The translations under genes were made by a program, and so were the position numbers. From the IMG/VR virus record IMGVR_UViG_3300025286_000088, positions 1 through 30,120 of that record: DNA of 30,120 bases; one strand, 5' to 3'. Positions 13,069 through 20,357 of the stretch are shown here, piece by piece. The stretch comes from a virus. Each line of letters starts with the position of its first letter. The first letter of the stretch is position 1. Under the pieces are notes generated by a model. It saw only the letters and a list, made by a program, of their open reading frames with translations, ran no database searches and was not told the origin of the DNA.

Positions 13069-15201
13069 CTATGCCGTTGCCAAGATTCCCTGGAACCCAC
13101 CACGCCTCGCGCCATCTCTAACGGCCTCGGCGACTCGGTCTTCAAAATCGTCCATGCCATAGGTCGGCCCCATTATGTTGATAATGATAGCACCCATGCC
13201 GCCTGCCCTACCTAACGGCACCACCGCCTCTGGGCCACCCTCGCCGAGCATCGCCAGGGTAGGCGACCGGACAATGCCGCCCTGGGCCAGCTTCGGAATG
13301 GGCGAAAAATTGAACGGCGCAAACGTGAACCCTGGGATGACCGTTACGCCGCGAACCTTCTTCGGTTCCCAGCCCATGTCAATTGCATTTAGCAGGTCGA
13401 GCAGCTTGTTGATACCGCCGATGATTAGATTGACCGGCCCTTTCACAAAGCCCCCAACTGCGTCCCAAATAGACTCCCATTTATTACGGAACGCATCCAG
13501 GGCCTTGTGAATCGCACCGCCGGGACGCAACCACGCGAAATGGTCTATCCAGACACTCAGGATAAAGCCGCCGATAGCGGCGAACGTACCCGTGATGCCA
13601 TTCCAGACTGAGTCCCATGTGTTCTTGATCTTGTTCAGAGCGGTATGCAAAGCGCCACCCGGCAACGCCCACCCAAACTTGTCTACAAATACCTCGCTGA
13701 TCTTCTCCCACGCAACAATTGCCAGGATGCGAATCGCCGCCCAGATGTCCTCCCAATGTTTTTTGATGAACTGAATCGCCTTGATCAATACCCCGCCTGG
13801 TAGCAACCAGCCCCAATTGGAATTGAACGCATCAAAGATCGCACCTGACACTGTCTCCCAGGTTTCCGTGACAGCATTCCAGACTGAGTCCCACGTTTGC
13901 TTGACAGTTTCAATCGCATTAGGCAATGCACCGCCCGGAAGCAGCCACGCGAAATGTTTCGCGAACGCTTCACTAATCGCGCTAGAAACCGTCTCCCAGG
14001 TTTCCTTGAAGAACCGGACGATGGTATCCCAGTTTTTGAAGGCTGCGATTGCCAGGACGACTGCCGCAACTATCCCCAGGATGATCAGCCCAATCGGCCC
14101 CATCGCGATATTGAGCGCGGCCATAGCTGCCGTCTGGAGCCACGTTGCCGCCGTCGTTATAATCTGGGCAGACCCCATAGCCGCGATGGCGGTAGTCATT
14201 GCGGGGATCATTATCACTAACGGGCCGAGGGCCGTAGCTACATTACCGATGGGAGACAGCGCGCCTTTGACCCTGTTTTTCATAATGTCGAACTTGTCGG
14301 ACATTGTCAGGGTGGTCGCTCCGAGTTCGGCGACCTTCCCCTCCGAATTCTCCATCGCCGCCAGCATATCCTCCAGGGAGAACACGCCCTTGTCGATAGC
14401 GTCCTTGAATCGAATGCCCGCACCTGCGCCGAAGTTGGAGGTCGCAATTGCCAGCGCCTCGGTATCTGTCTCAGCGTTCTGAATGCTGGCGATCATATCC
14501 ATGAGACCCGCCGTAACATCGGTGACGCCTTCCTTCGCCAGCTTTCCGATTGCCGTGTTGAGTCCCGGCATCATTTTGGAGGCCGACAGCCCCGCCGCTT
14601 CCATGTTCGCGACCAGTGCAGTGGCCTCGTCAAGGCTCAGGCCCATCGTTGCCAACTGCGGGCCAAATTTGACGACGGTATCCGCAAGGGTACTCATCGG
14701 CACACCCACCGCCTGGGAGGCCGTGGTCAACTTGTCCAGTTGAGAGCGTGTATCTTCAGCCGGAACCCCGAAGGCGATCATGGAGTCGGCGACCGATTTA
14801 ATCATCGGCCCCGCCTCTTCTCCCATCGCCCTGGAAACATCGAGGAAGGCTTTGGTGACGTCCTCCAACGCCGCGCCCTCCAACCCCATCTCAGTGTTAA
14901 TGTCCGCAATCGCCGAGGATACTGCCGCAGCGTCTTGCGGCACATCTGCCCAGACATCCTTGAACGACTGGTTAAGCCCCTCCAGTTGCTCACCAGTAGC
15001 ACCGGTTCCGGCGGCGATGGTGTTGGTCGCCTCCTGATATTCCTGGCCGAGTTTCGCCGCCGCGCCAGCGGCCAGGGTGAGACCTCCAGCCGCCATAGCA
15101 ACGCCCTTCATGGCAGACCGGAACTTTGTTCCCATCCCCTTGACGTTTTTCTCTGCCGTCTTGGTATCGGCGTCGACCGTTATGGTGACGGTATTAGCCA
15201 C
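13069..15201 (-). CDS. Tail tape measure protein
   Basis: Protein of 710 residues. The N-terminus (VTITVDADTKTAEKNVKG) and the Ala-rich helices that follow are typical of siphovirus tape measures, and a hydrophobic stretch runs from about 324 to 388. Residues ~390-590 hold four units with a period of exactly 46 (LLPGGAL at 420, LLPGGVL at 466, ALPGGAL at 512, LRPGGAI at 558), each followed by a W-D/E-x-[IV]-W helix. The C-terminal GGIVRSPTLAMLGEGGPEAV is the usual tape-measure end. The start is GTG at 15201 with GGAGG nine bases upstream. The family rule of about 0.15 nm per residue gives a tail near 100 nm. Confidence 0.9.
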   Translation of the reverse strand: MANTVTITVDADTKTAEKNVKGMGTKFRSAMKGVAMAAGGLTLAAGAAAKLGQEYQEATNTIAAGTGATGEQLEGLNQSFKDVWADVPQDAAAVSSAIADINTEMGLEGAALEDVTKAFLDVSRAMGEEAGPMIKSVADSMIAFGVPAEDTRSQLDKLTTASQAVGVPMSTLADTVVKFGPQLATMGLSLDEATALVANMEAAGLSASKMMPGLNTAIGKLAKEGVTDVTAGLMDMIASIQNAETDTEALAIATSNFGAGAGIRFKDAIDKGVFSLEDMLAAMENSEGKVAELGATTLTMSDKFDIMKNRVKGALSPIGNVATALGPLVIMIPAMTTAIAAMGSAQIITTAATWLQTAAMAALNIAMGPIGLIILGIVAAVVLAIAAFKNWDTIVRFFKETWETVSSAISEAFAKHFAWLLPGGALPNAIETVKQTWDSVWNAVTETWETVSGAIFDAFNSNWGWLLPGGVLIKAIQFIKKHWEDIWAAIRILAIVAWEKISEVFVDKFGWALPGGALHTALNKIKNTWDSVWNGITGTFAAIGGFILSVWIDHFAWLRPGGAIHKALDAFRNKWESIWDAVGGFVKGPVNLIIGGINKLLDLLNAIDMGWEPKKVRGVTVIPGFTFAPFNFSPIPKLAQGGIVRSPTLAMLGEGGPEAVVPLGRAGGMGAIIINIMGPTYGMDDFEDRVAEAVRDGARRGGFQGILATA
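13389..13944 (-). repeat. 46-residue tandem repeats in the tape measure
   Basis: Four PGGA-containing units repeat with an exact spacing of 46 residues (138 bases) from about residue 420. The surrounding Trp positions are kept while the rest diverges. No indel breaks the register. Confidence 0.75.
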
Positions 15202-15448
15202 TCGTGTCGTCCTCCACCTTGCCCTCGCTCACGATTGCCAGCATCCGCAATATCCCGACGTCCTCGGCCATTAGCTCGGAGGGCAGGCAGCTATACCGTT
15301 GACAGATGCCGTCCACCATCTCGGCCTGTTCCAATTCAATTGGCCTAACGATAGGCGTACCGTCCTGATAGGTGCCGCCTCGGACAGACTTCCACCGTGC
15401 TATTCCGAGGCTGAGGCTTCCCCCGCCGTGGTCGCGGCCTCGCTCCAC
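15194..15448 (-). CDS. Tail assembly chaperone, downstream (T-like) frame
   Basis: An 84-residue open frame in the -1 frame relative to the upstream chaperone, overlapping it by 49 bases and the tape-measure start by 8. The meaningful part (ELEQAEMVDGICQRYSCLPSELMAEDVGILRML) resembles the second frame of lambda G/GT-type chaperones, which precede the tape measure. The 5' part before the frame-0 stop reads like shadow sequence and has no ribosome site, so I infer expression only as a frameshift fusion and not as a free protein. Confidence 0.65.
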   Translation of the reverse strand: MERGRDHGGGSLSLGIARWKSVRGGTYQDGTPIVRPIELEQAEMVDGICQRYSCLPSELMAEDVGILRMLAIVSEGKVEDDTSG

Positions 15449-15780
15449 GCTCCCAGGATCGCAGTACCGAGCGCAGGCGGCAGGGCCAAAAATCCCTCAG
15501 CGTCCGGCGTCAGCACCGTGCCGTCCTCGTCTTGTAGGTTCCAGGCGTCAAGAATCTGGTCGCCGAACATGCTGAACGCGGCCCGCAGGCTCTCAGGATC
15601 GGCGTCCGATGCCCCTGCGAGTTGCTGGAGGTCGAGGAACGTCCGCAGATCGACGTCCAGCCGAGCCTCGATGTGGATGCCCTCGTACTCCGGCTGGGCG
15701 AATACCAGGATCGCCCGCCGACGCTGGATTATATACGGCCTGACGCCGTTCTTAGTTGCTACCACTAAACTGTCGACCAT
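15400..15780 (-). CDS. Tail assembly chaperone, upstream (G-like) frame
   Basis: Protein of 126 residues. An alpha/beta N-terminus with basic strands (NGVRPYIIQRRRAILVF) is followed by an acidic helix-rich half (DLRTFLDLQQLAGASDADPESLRAAF) and an Ala/Glu-rich end. Its place between the tail tube and the tape measure is that of lambda gpG. The ATG at 15780 overlaps the tail-tube gene by 16 bases. The only run near the end that could let the ribosome slip is GGGGGAA (15418-15424), which is not a perfect X-XXY-YYZ site. Confidence 0.75.
   Translation of the reverse strand: MVDSLVVATKNGVRPYIIQRRRAILVFAQPEYEGIHIEARLDVDLRTFLDLQQLAGASDADPESLRAAFSMFGDQILDAWNLQDEDGTVLTPDAEGFLALPPALGTAILGAWSEAATTAGEASASE
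15418..15424 (-). other. Candidate -1 frameshift site
   Basis: GGGGGAA in the upstream chaperone frame is read GCG GGG GAA. Slipping back one base keeps perfect pairing in the P site (GGG) but costs a middle-base mismatch in the A site (GAA to GGA). It lies 15 bases before the frame-0 TAG, within the overlap of the two frames. It is the best run there but not a canonical heptamer. Confidence 0.4.
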
Positions 15781-16181
15781 GCCGGGACGGTGCCATCGGC
15801 GAGGTTCAGAGTTACGCTCCAGGTCAACGCCCCGTCCGATCCCCGCGTTATCGCGTAACTCCCCACCTGCATCTCCATCGCCAGCTTGGGATTGGAGGAG
15901 CTATTGCCGCCGATCCGCAGATCGAACGTCCGAGTCCCGGTGCGAGTCTTGAAGACGTCGTGGCTCTTGTTCGACGCCGCGTTGAAAAACCCGTTGAGAC
16001 TGACATCGCCGTCAGACATTCCGGTAATCCGTTCCCGCGCCGACTTGTCGAGGCCGGTGGTCTCGACTAACTCCTGCGCGATGTTGATCCCGTAATCTCC
16101 GATGTCATTAGAGATATCTCGCGCCGTACCGCCGGAGTCATCCACTGCCAAGTAATCGCCCAAACCAGTTTGCTTCGCCAT
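15765..16181 (-). CDS. Tail tube protein, short paralog
   Basis: Protein of 138 residues, beta-rich, with the segment ELVETTGLDKSARERITGMSDGDVSLNGFFNAASNKSHDVF. It aligns with residues ~35-75 of the next gene upstream. Its length and fold pattern fit lambda-like tail tube proteins. The ATG at 16181 has AGGAGG eight bases upstream. It lies 12 bases after the longer paralog. It is the likelier main tube subunit, since it lacks the extra domain. Confidence 0.75.
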   Translation of the reverse strand: MAKQTGLGDYLAVDDSGGTARDISNDIGDYGINIAQELVETTGLDKSARERITGMSDGDVSLNGFFNAASNKSHDVFKTRTGTRTFDLRIGGNSSSNPKLAMEMQVGSYAITRGSDGALTWSVTLNLADGTVPAWSTV

Positions 16182-16193
16182 GATTTCGACCTC

Positions 16194-16925
16194 CTATAGT
16201 CGCGTGAATCCCACTGCAATCTTTGCGTTGCTAAATGTCCCCGTCGTTCTCACTTTCAGATACCGAGCAACATTGCCGGACATCACTAGTCTCTCCGATG
16301 TCGGCGCACCCGCTGTTGCTACAGTTGAGAACGTCATAAAGTTCGAATATGAACCACCGCTTGAGGTAGATTCCTGTAAATTTACTGTGACACTGCCAGA
16401 GGCAACGCTAAACACTTGCAAATACCCGGCCCCGCCGTTAGACGTTGCCGCGCCACCATCAACAACCGTTCCCGAACCAGCCGACGAATGTGTGTCATCA
16501 TGGGCGGTCAGCATGGTTCCAAATTCTAGCCCTGCACCGTTCGATGTCGTATAGGTTGCGTTTGCCGAGATCGCAGACCCAGGGGAGCGGGTCGTCGTGT
16601 ATGTCCCCTGTTTGCTGACCAGCCCGACGCACGGATCGCCCACCGCCGCCCCCATCGGCACAAGAACGTCCTGATCAGCCGTCGGCTGTTTGCCGCTATT
16701 GGATGTCCAGACCGCATGGGATCGGTTCGACGCTGCATCGAACCAAGCATCGACGCTGATCTCCGCATCTGCGATCCCGACGATCCGCTTCTTGGCTTCG
16801 ACGTCGAGCGTCGTCACGTCCAGAAGCTCGTTGGTGTAACCCAGGCCACTTAAGGCGTTCGCATCGCCGGACAGATCGTAGCCCTCGACGTAGAGACGGA
16901 CGTTCAAGCCGTTTACCTTAGCCAT
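16194..16925 (-). CDS. Tail tube-like protein with extra C-terminal beta domain
   Basis: Protein of 243 residues. The N-terminal half parallels the short tube protein (LLDVTTLDVEAKKRIVGIADAEISVDAWFDAASNRSHAVW). From about residue 115 on there is an added beta-sandwich-like domain (YLQVFSVASGSVTVNLQES, RYLKVRTTG), a type found on phage tail and decoration proteins. The DNA for the extra domain is lower in GC (40% at 16321-16380) than the tube part (70% at 16621-16680), pointing to a separate origin. The ATG at 16925 has GGGAGG upstream. It could be a minor tube subunit or tail decoration. Confidence 0.75.
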   Translation of the reverse strand: MAKVNGLNVRLYVEGYDLSGDANALSGLGYTNELLDVTTLDVEAKKRIVGIADAEISVDAWFDAASNRSHAVWTSNSGKQPTADQDVLVPMGAAVGDPCVGLVSKQGTYTTTRSPGSAISANATYTTSNGAGLEFGTMLTAHDDTHSSAGSGTVVDGGAATSNGGAGYLQVFSVASGSVTVNLQESTSSGGSYSNFMTFSTVATAGAPTSERLVMSGNVARYLKVRTTGTFSNAKIAVGFTRL

Positions 16926-16970
16926 ATATACCTCCCGCGATTGCGCCCCTGTACGACGTTCCTGGTGCGT

Positions 16971-17405
16971 CTAAGGGGTGATCGTGACCTCGCCGTATAT
17001 CTCCATTTCAAACGGAACCGAGACGGTGCGGAATACTCCCCCGCTCATGTTGGTATACCCAACTGTCGCAGGGCCAAGGCTTGTTTCCGTCACGTTGCCC
17101 CCCAGGTCTGCGTCCGACCGGAGTTGAGTGTCGATCTGCACCATCGCGTCCCAGACCGCCAGCTCGATGCTCTCCCGAACATCCGGCGAATCCTGCATAC
17201 GGAAATATGCCCGCACCATCACGGTCGTCCGTGATCCAATATCCCCCAGCGTCTCAAAATCGTTCCTCCTACCCGTGACCCAGAACGCCAGAACCGGCGT
17301 CCCTGAGATCGCCAATGGCTCCCCACGATAGACCGCGACGAAGGCGGGGTCGGAGATCGCCGTGAGTAACGTGTCAATCTGGGCCAATGCCCCTGATCGG
17401 CTCAT
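16971..17405 (-). CDS. Tail terminator / tail completion protein
   Basis: Protein of 144 residues. The N-terminal helix (ALAQIDTLLTAISD), central strands (FWVTGRRNDFETLGDIGSR, TTVMVRAYFRMQ) and C-terminal strands (FRTVSVPFEMEIYGEV) fit the tail terminator (lambda gpU-like / gp17-like) family, which caps the tail tube. The ATG at 17405 overlaps the upstream stop as ATGA. Position between the gp10-like gene and the tube proteins supports the call. Confidence 0.7.
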   Translation of the reverse strand: MSRSGALAQIDTLLTAISDPAFVAVYRGEPLAISGTPVLAFWVTGRRNDFETLGDIGSRTTVMVRAYFRMQDSPDVRESIELAVWDAMVQIDTQLRSDADLGGNVTETSLGPATVGYTNMSGGVFRTVSVPFEMEIYGEVTITP

Positions 17406-17872
17406 GCGTCGAACGCCTCAGCGATAGCCGCCCCGATGTACTCCTCATGCAGCGTCGGATTATCCATATGTTCACGGGTATTTTTGAACATACCGTAGCC
17501 CTTAAACGACGAAGAGGCATTCCGAGGGCTGATCCCCTCCACCCAGGCCGCATAGATCAGGTTCTGTCGGCCTTCCTGCTGCTCCCCTGCCGCAACAATT
17601 GCCACGCTGTCGCGGATTACCGCGGCCCCAATATGCCGCCTTAACTCCCCGATCTTGCGCCCATGCCTTTCACTGGGTGCGGACTTGTTGTATTGCGAGA
17701 GGGGTGGCCCCCACAACTGGTAAGGCTTACGTTCATCCCCAAGAATCCGGGCCGATCCCTCAATCGTCACCAAGTCCAACAAGCCCCGGTTCGTCGCCTC
17801 CACCAAATTCTTGGACGCATCCTTATCGAATAGTGGGCCGTGCATTTTGAAGGTCGTGGTCTTGGGCGGCAT
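17402..17872 (-). CDS. HK97 gp10-like head-tail joining protein
   Basis: Protein of 156 residues. An N-terminal helix (DASKNLVEATNRGLLDLVTIEGSAR), a central basic segment with HGRKIGELRRHIGA, and a C-terminal part with YGMFKNTREHM match HK97 gp10-type neck proteins, which join head to tail. The ATG at 17872 shares a base with the preceding stop (TAATG), a sign of coupling. Position right after the gp6-like connector is the usual one. Confidence 0.75.
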   Translation of the reverse strand: MPPKTTTFKMHGPLFDKDASKNLVEATNRGLLDLVTIEGSARILGDERKPYQLWGPPLSQYNKSAPSERHGRKIGELRRHIGAAVIRDSVAIVAAGEQQEGRQNLIYAAWVEGISPRNASSSFKGYGMFKNTREHMDNPTLHEEYIGAAIAEAFDA

Positions 17873-18789
17873 TAGAACATGACCCCGTTAGACGTTGCCG
17901 CCACGCGGTACTGAGCCAGGGTCATGAGGATCGACTGAATCTCGCCCTCGGCTGACGTGATCGCCGCGCTACCGGAACCGATGGTAGTCACCGCCCCCAG
18001 GTCGCGGTCTCTGAATACAACCTTGGAGAGATCGAGGCAGGCTTGGACGACAAGCTCTGGATAGTCGTATCGGTAGACCGTCGCCCCTCCGCTATGAGTT
18101 GCCGCAGTCGTGCTGTTAACGCCCCGCTCGACCGTCAGAGTGTTCCCGCTGATCGCCGTGATGTATAGCTGCTCCGAGTCGATGAGGATTACCTGGGCTG
18201 GCCCCAGATTGGTGGCAGATGTGACCGACGCGGATGTCGCCGTCGTAGACGTTATGGCGTCAGCGGTCGTTACGCTGGCCGTGTCGGACGTGTAGCCCCA
18301 CTCCGCGAGAATCGCCAACGTTTGCTGGCCTGCGTCGAGACCCTTGGTCGTGTCCTCGTTGAGCTTCAAAACCGTCTTAGGGCTGAAGTTGTAGGGCATC
18401 AACCAGAAGTCGGCGTTATATCCCTCGGTCAATGTCTCCGAGGTGGCCCGGTCTGTCGCACCATATGCCGTCACGGTGGTAGACGAGATCAGCCAGCCGT
18501 CCAGCGGTATGACCCCTACCGTGCTGACCGTTGACGACAGGTCTCCCTGGTCGGACGCGGTCGTGTACTGGGGCGACTGCCGGAGAGTGCCAGGGCCAAT
18601 ATCGTAATATCGCGTCTGGGTCTGCGGCCCGAACGTCCCGCCTCCACAGTAATCGTCTATTCGCCGACTGGAAGCCTCAAGGATGCGCCGGATTGCTCCA
18701 GCGTCCTCAGTCCAGCCAGACGAGTAGGACGTACCCGCGAGGTAGTCCCGCAGGTCGTCAGCAGTCGCATAAGTGTGGCGAGTCGCCAA
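17872..18789 (-). CDS. Head-tail connector (gp6-like) with inserted beta domain
   Basis: Protein of 305 residues. The first ~60 residues (TYATADDLRDYLAGTSY, AIRRILEASSRRIDDYC) are the helical start of gp6-like adaptor proteins. The middle is beta-rich, with a ~45-residue unit (VILIDSEQLYITAIS, LTVERGVNSTTAATHSGG) also seen in other phage connectors. The C-terminal helices (DYPELVVQACLDLSKVVFRD) complete the fold. The start is TTG at 18789, directly after the upstream TAG, with GAGGAG nine bases before. The family norm is 90-200 residues; the insert explains the extra length. Confidence 0.8.
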   Translation of the reverse strand: MATRHTYATADDLRDYLAGTSYSSGWTEDAGAIRRILEASSRRIDDYCGGGTFGPQTQTRYYDIGPGTLRQSPQYTTASDQGDLSSTVSTVGVIPLDGWLISSTTVTAYGATDRATSETLTEGYNADFWLMPYNFSPKTVLKLNEDTTKGLDAGQQTLAILAEWGYTSDTASVTTADAITSTTATSASVTSATNLGPAQVILIDSEQLYITAISGNTLTVERGVNSTTAATHSGGATVYRYDYPELVVQACLDLSKVVFRDRDLGAVTTIGSGSAAITSAEGEIQSILMTLAQYRVAATSNGVMF

Positions 18790-18963
18790 CTACTTGTTCT
18801 CCTCGGTCTCGACCTGTTTGGTCGTTGGCTTGGACACCTGCTTCTCAAAGTAGTCGGGATACCGTTTAAGCGTTGTCGCCGGGACGTCGTAGGTTTTCCC
18901 GGCCTCGTAGACCTCCCCGGTAGCCCCGAACGTGACGTTCTGGATACATTTCGCCTTGGACAT
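18790..18963 (-). CDS. Small protein between capsid and connector genes
   Basis: Protein of 57 residues, beginning with a small beta unit (VTFGATGEVYEAGKTYDVP) and ending in a charged Lys/Glu/Thr tail. The ATG at 18963 has GGAGGAG upstream; the stop abuts the TTG of the connector. Proteins of this size with an 'EAGKTYDVP' strand often lie between the major capsid protein and the connector and may be head accessory proteins. The function is not known. Confidence 0.7.
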   Translation of the reverse strand: MSKAKCIQNVTFGATGEVYEAGKTYDVPATTLKRYPDYFEKQVSKPTTKQVETEENK

Positions 18964-19042
18964 AATTCTCCTCCAAAGCTGGGCGCGGAGATCGCTGAGG
19001 TAGGTAAGTCAGCTAGCCCCGCACCCAACCCGTTGACCGCCT

Positions 19043-20350
19043 CTAGGCGGCTCTAGGAATCTTGAAAGCTGCCGCCAGCCCGACCTGGCCGTCGCCCCGA
19101 CGTGAGGCGAAAAAGCCGACCTGGTCATTTTCCATGTAGAGGCTGTCGTTCCGACGGATCGTGAATCCGACCCTATCGAATATGTAGTACTGCCGGAAGT
19201 CGCCGAAGATGGCGATCTTCTCGGTGCTGGTGATGTTGCCGCCCAATCCGCTGGTGACGTCGGTATCCACCACTGGCCGACCCAGGATGAACGCCGCCGG
19301 AGCGGTGGTGATGTTGGCGATCCCAGTGACGCCGTTTCCGGTGACCTGAATCTGGTTGATCAGCGAGTTAATCGCCGACTTCATGACCCAGGTCGAGTTC
19401 GCCCGGTGCTGGGCATTGAGGGCGTAGAACGTGCCGATGAGGTCTGCCACGACGACACTTGTCGATCCGGCCATCGTGTAGAACGCAACGTCTGTATCCG
19501 ACATGATCCCGGCGTACTGCGTGGTGTTGTTACCGCTGATTATGCCCACGTCCTCAAACCGACCCGCCGACTCTTGGAACACCTGAGTCAGCAACGCCGG
19601 AAGGTTGATGGCACTGTCGTCCAGAAGTTCCCTGGTCACCTTGACCAGCCCTCCAGACTTCTCCAGCGCGAAGGCGACCTGCCCGACGGTCGGGGTCTGG
19701 TCGCTGTATGCCGCTTCCTCCGCGATAGCCGCCCAGGTCGCGCTGCCCATCGTGGGAACGTAGCCATCTTTGGAACTGACGCGGATCACGGTGCAGAGGG
19801 GCCGAAGCTGCGACCCTGGAACTCCTGGGTCTCGAATTACCTGGTTGATAAACTGCTCAGGAACGAAGAAGCCTCCTTCGGCATCTGTTTCCTCTTGCAT
19901 CGCCTTGACTTCGTCTGCCGATGCGGTCTTCCAGAACACGTCGTCGGATGGAGACCTTAACCACTTCACGAACGTGTCGGTCTGGAACCGAGCCTCCTCC
20001 TTTTGGGTGACTCCCATCTGCTCCTGCACCCACATGGGCTGCGCCATTGCGGGCATTCCCTTGACCCACGAGGAGGGCTGATATGACGCTTTATTAACCG
20101 CCCCGGTGTCGTTCGGGTCGTATGCCGCGACATCCTTGTCGGCTATCGGCACGGTGTTGACAGGTCGATTGAACTCGCCCTTGAGCGCCTTGAGTTGGCT
20201 TGCCGCCTGGTCGATCCGGTCGGCCTCTGCCATCTTGGTCTGAGCATCCCCAATCATCGCGTCGAAGCCCTGGACGTTACCCGCCTCAAGAGCGACTTCG
20301 GCCTGGACTAGCAGCGCATTGGCCTCTTGTCTGGTGTCATACGTGGACAT
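19043..20350 (-). CDS. Major capsid protein, HK97 fold
   Basis: Protein of 435 residues. A helical, charged N-terminal ~100 residues act as the presumed delta/scaffold region (ANALLVQAEVALEAGN). Then come the HK97-type features: EETDAEGGFFVPEQFINQVIRD, the strand LVKVTRELLDDSAINLPALL, the long helix, and the C-terminal YYIFDRVGFTIRRND. A protease gene just upstream fits delta-domain removal; no separate scaffold gene is seen. The ATG at 20350 has AAGGAG ten bases upstream; the longer open frame to 20404 overlaps the protease gene and lacks a site. Length is slightly above the usual 300-420. Confidence 0.92.
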   Translation of the reverse strand: MSTYDTRQEANALLVQAEVALEAGNVQGFDAMIGDAQTKMAEADRIDQAASQLKALKGEFNRPVNTVPIADKDVAAYDPNDTGAVNKASYQPSSWVKGMPAMAQPMWVQEQMGVTQKEEARFQTDTFVKWLRSPSDDVFWKTASADEVKAMQEETDAEGGFFVPEQFINQVIRDPGVPGSQLRPLCTVIRVSSKDGYVPTMGSATWAAIAEEAAYSDQTPTVGQVAFALEKSGGLVKVTRELLDDSAINLPALLTQVFQESAGRFEDVGIISGNNTTQYAGIMSDTDVAFYTMAGSTSVVVADLIGTFYALNAQHRANSTWVMKSAINSLINQIQVTGNGVTGIANITTAPAAFILGRPVVDTDVTSGLGGNITSTEKIAIFGDFRQYYIFDRVGFTIRRNDSLYMENDQVGFFASRRGDGQVGLAAAFKIPRAA

Positions 20351-20357
20351 CGTTCGT

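Noticed and set aside
13781-14482. Plus-strand open frame of 233 codons antisense to the tape measure
   Set aside because: It lies wholly opposite a convincing tape measure gene, has Ala/Ile/Ser-rich composition typical of antisense of such repeats, and no plus-strand operon exists.
15299-15952. Plus-strand open frame of 217 codons across the chaperone and tail-tube genes
   Set aside because: It crosses three minus-strand genes with clear functions and has low-complexity Arg/Ser/Pro content, as expected from antisense GC-rich DNA.
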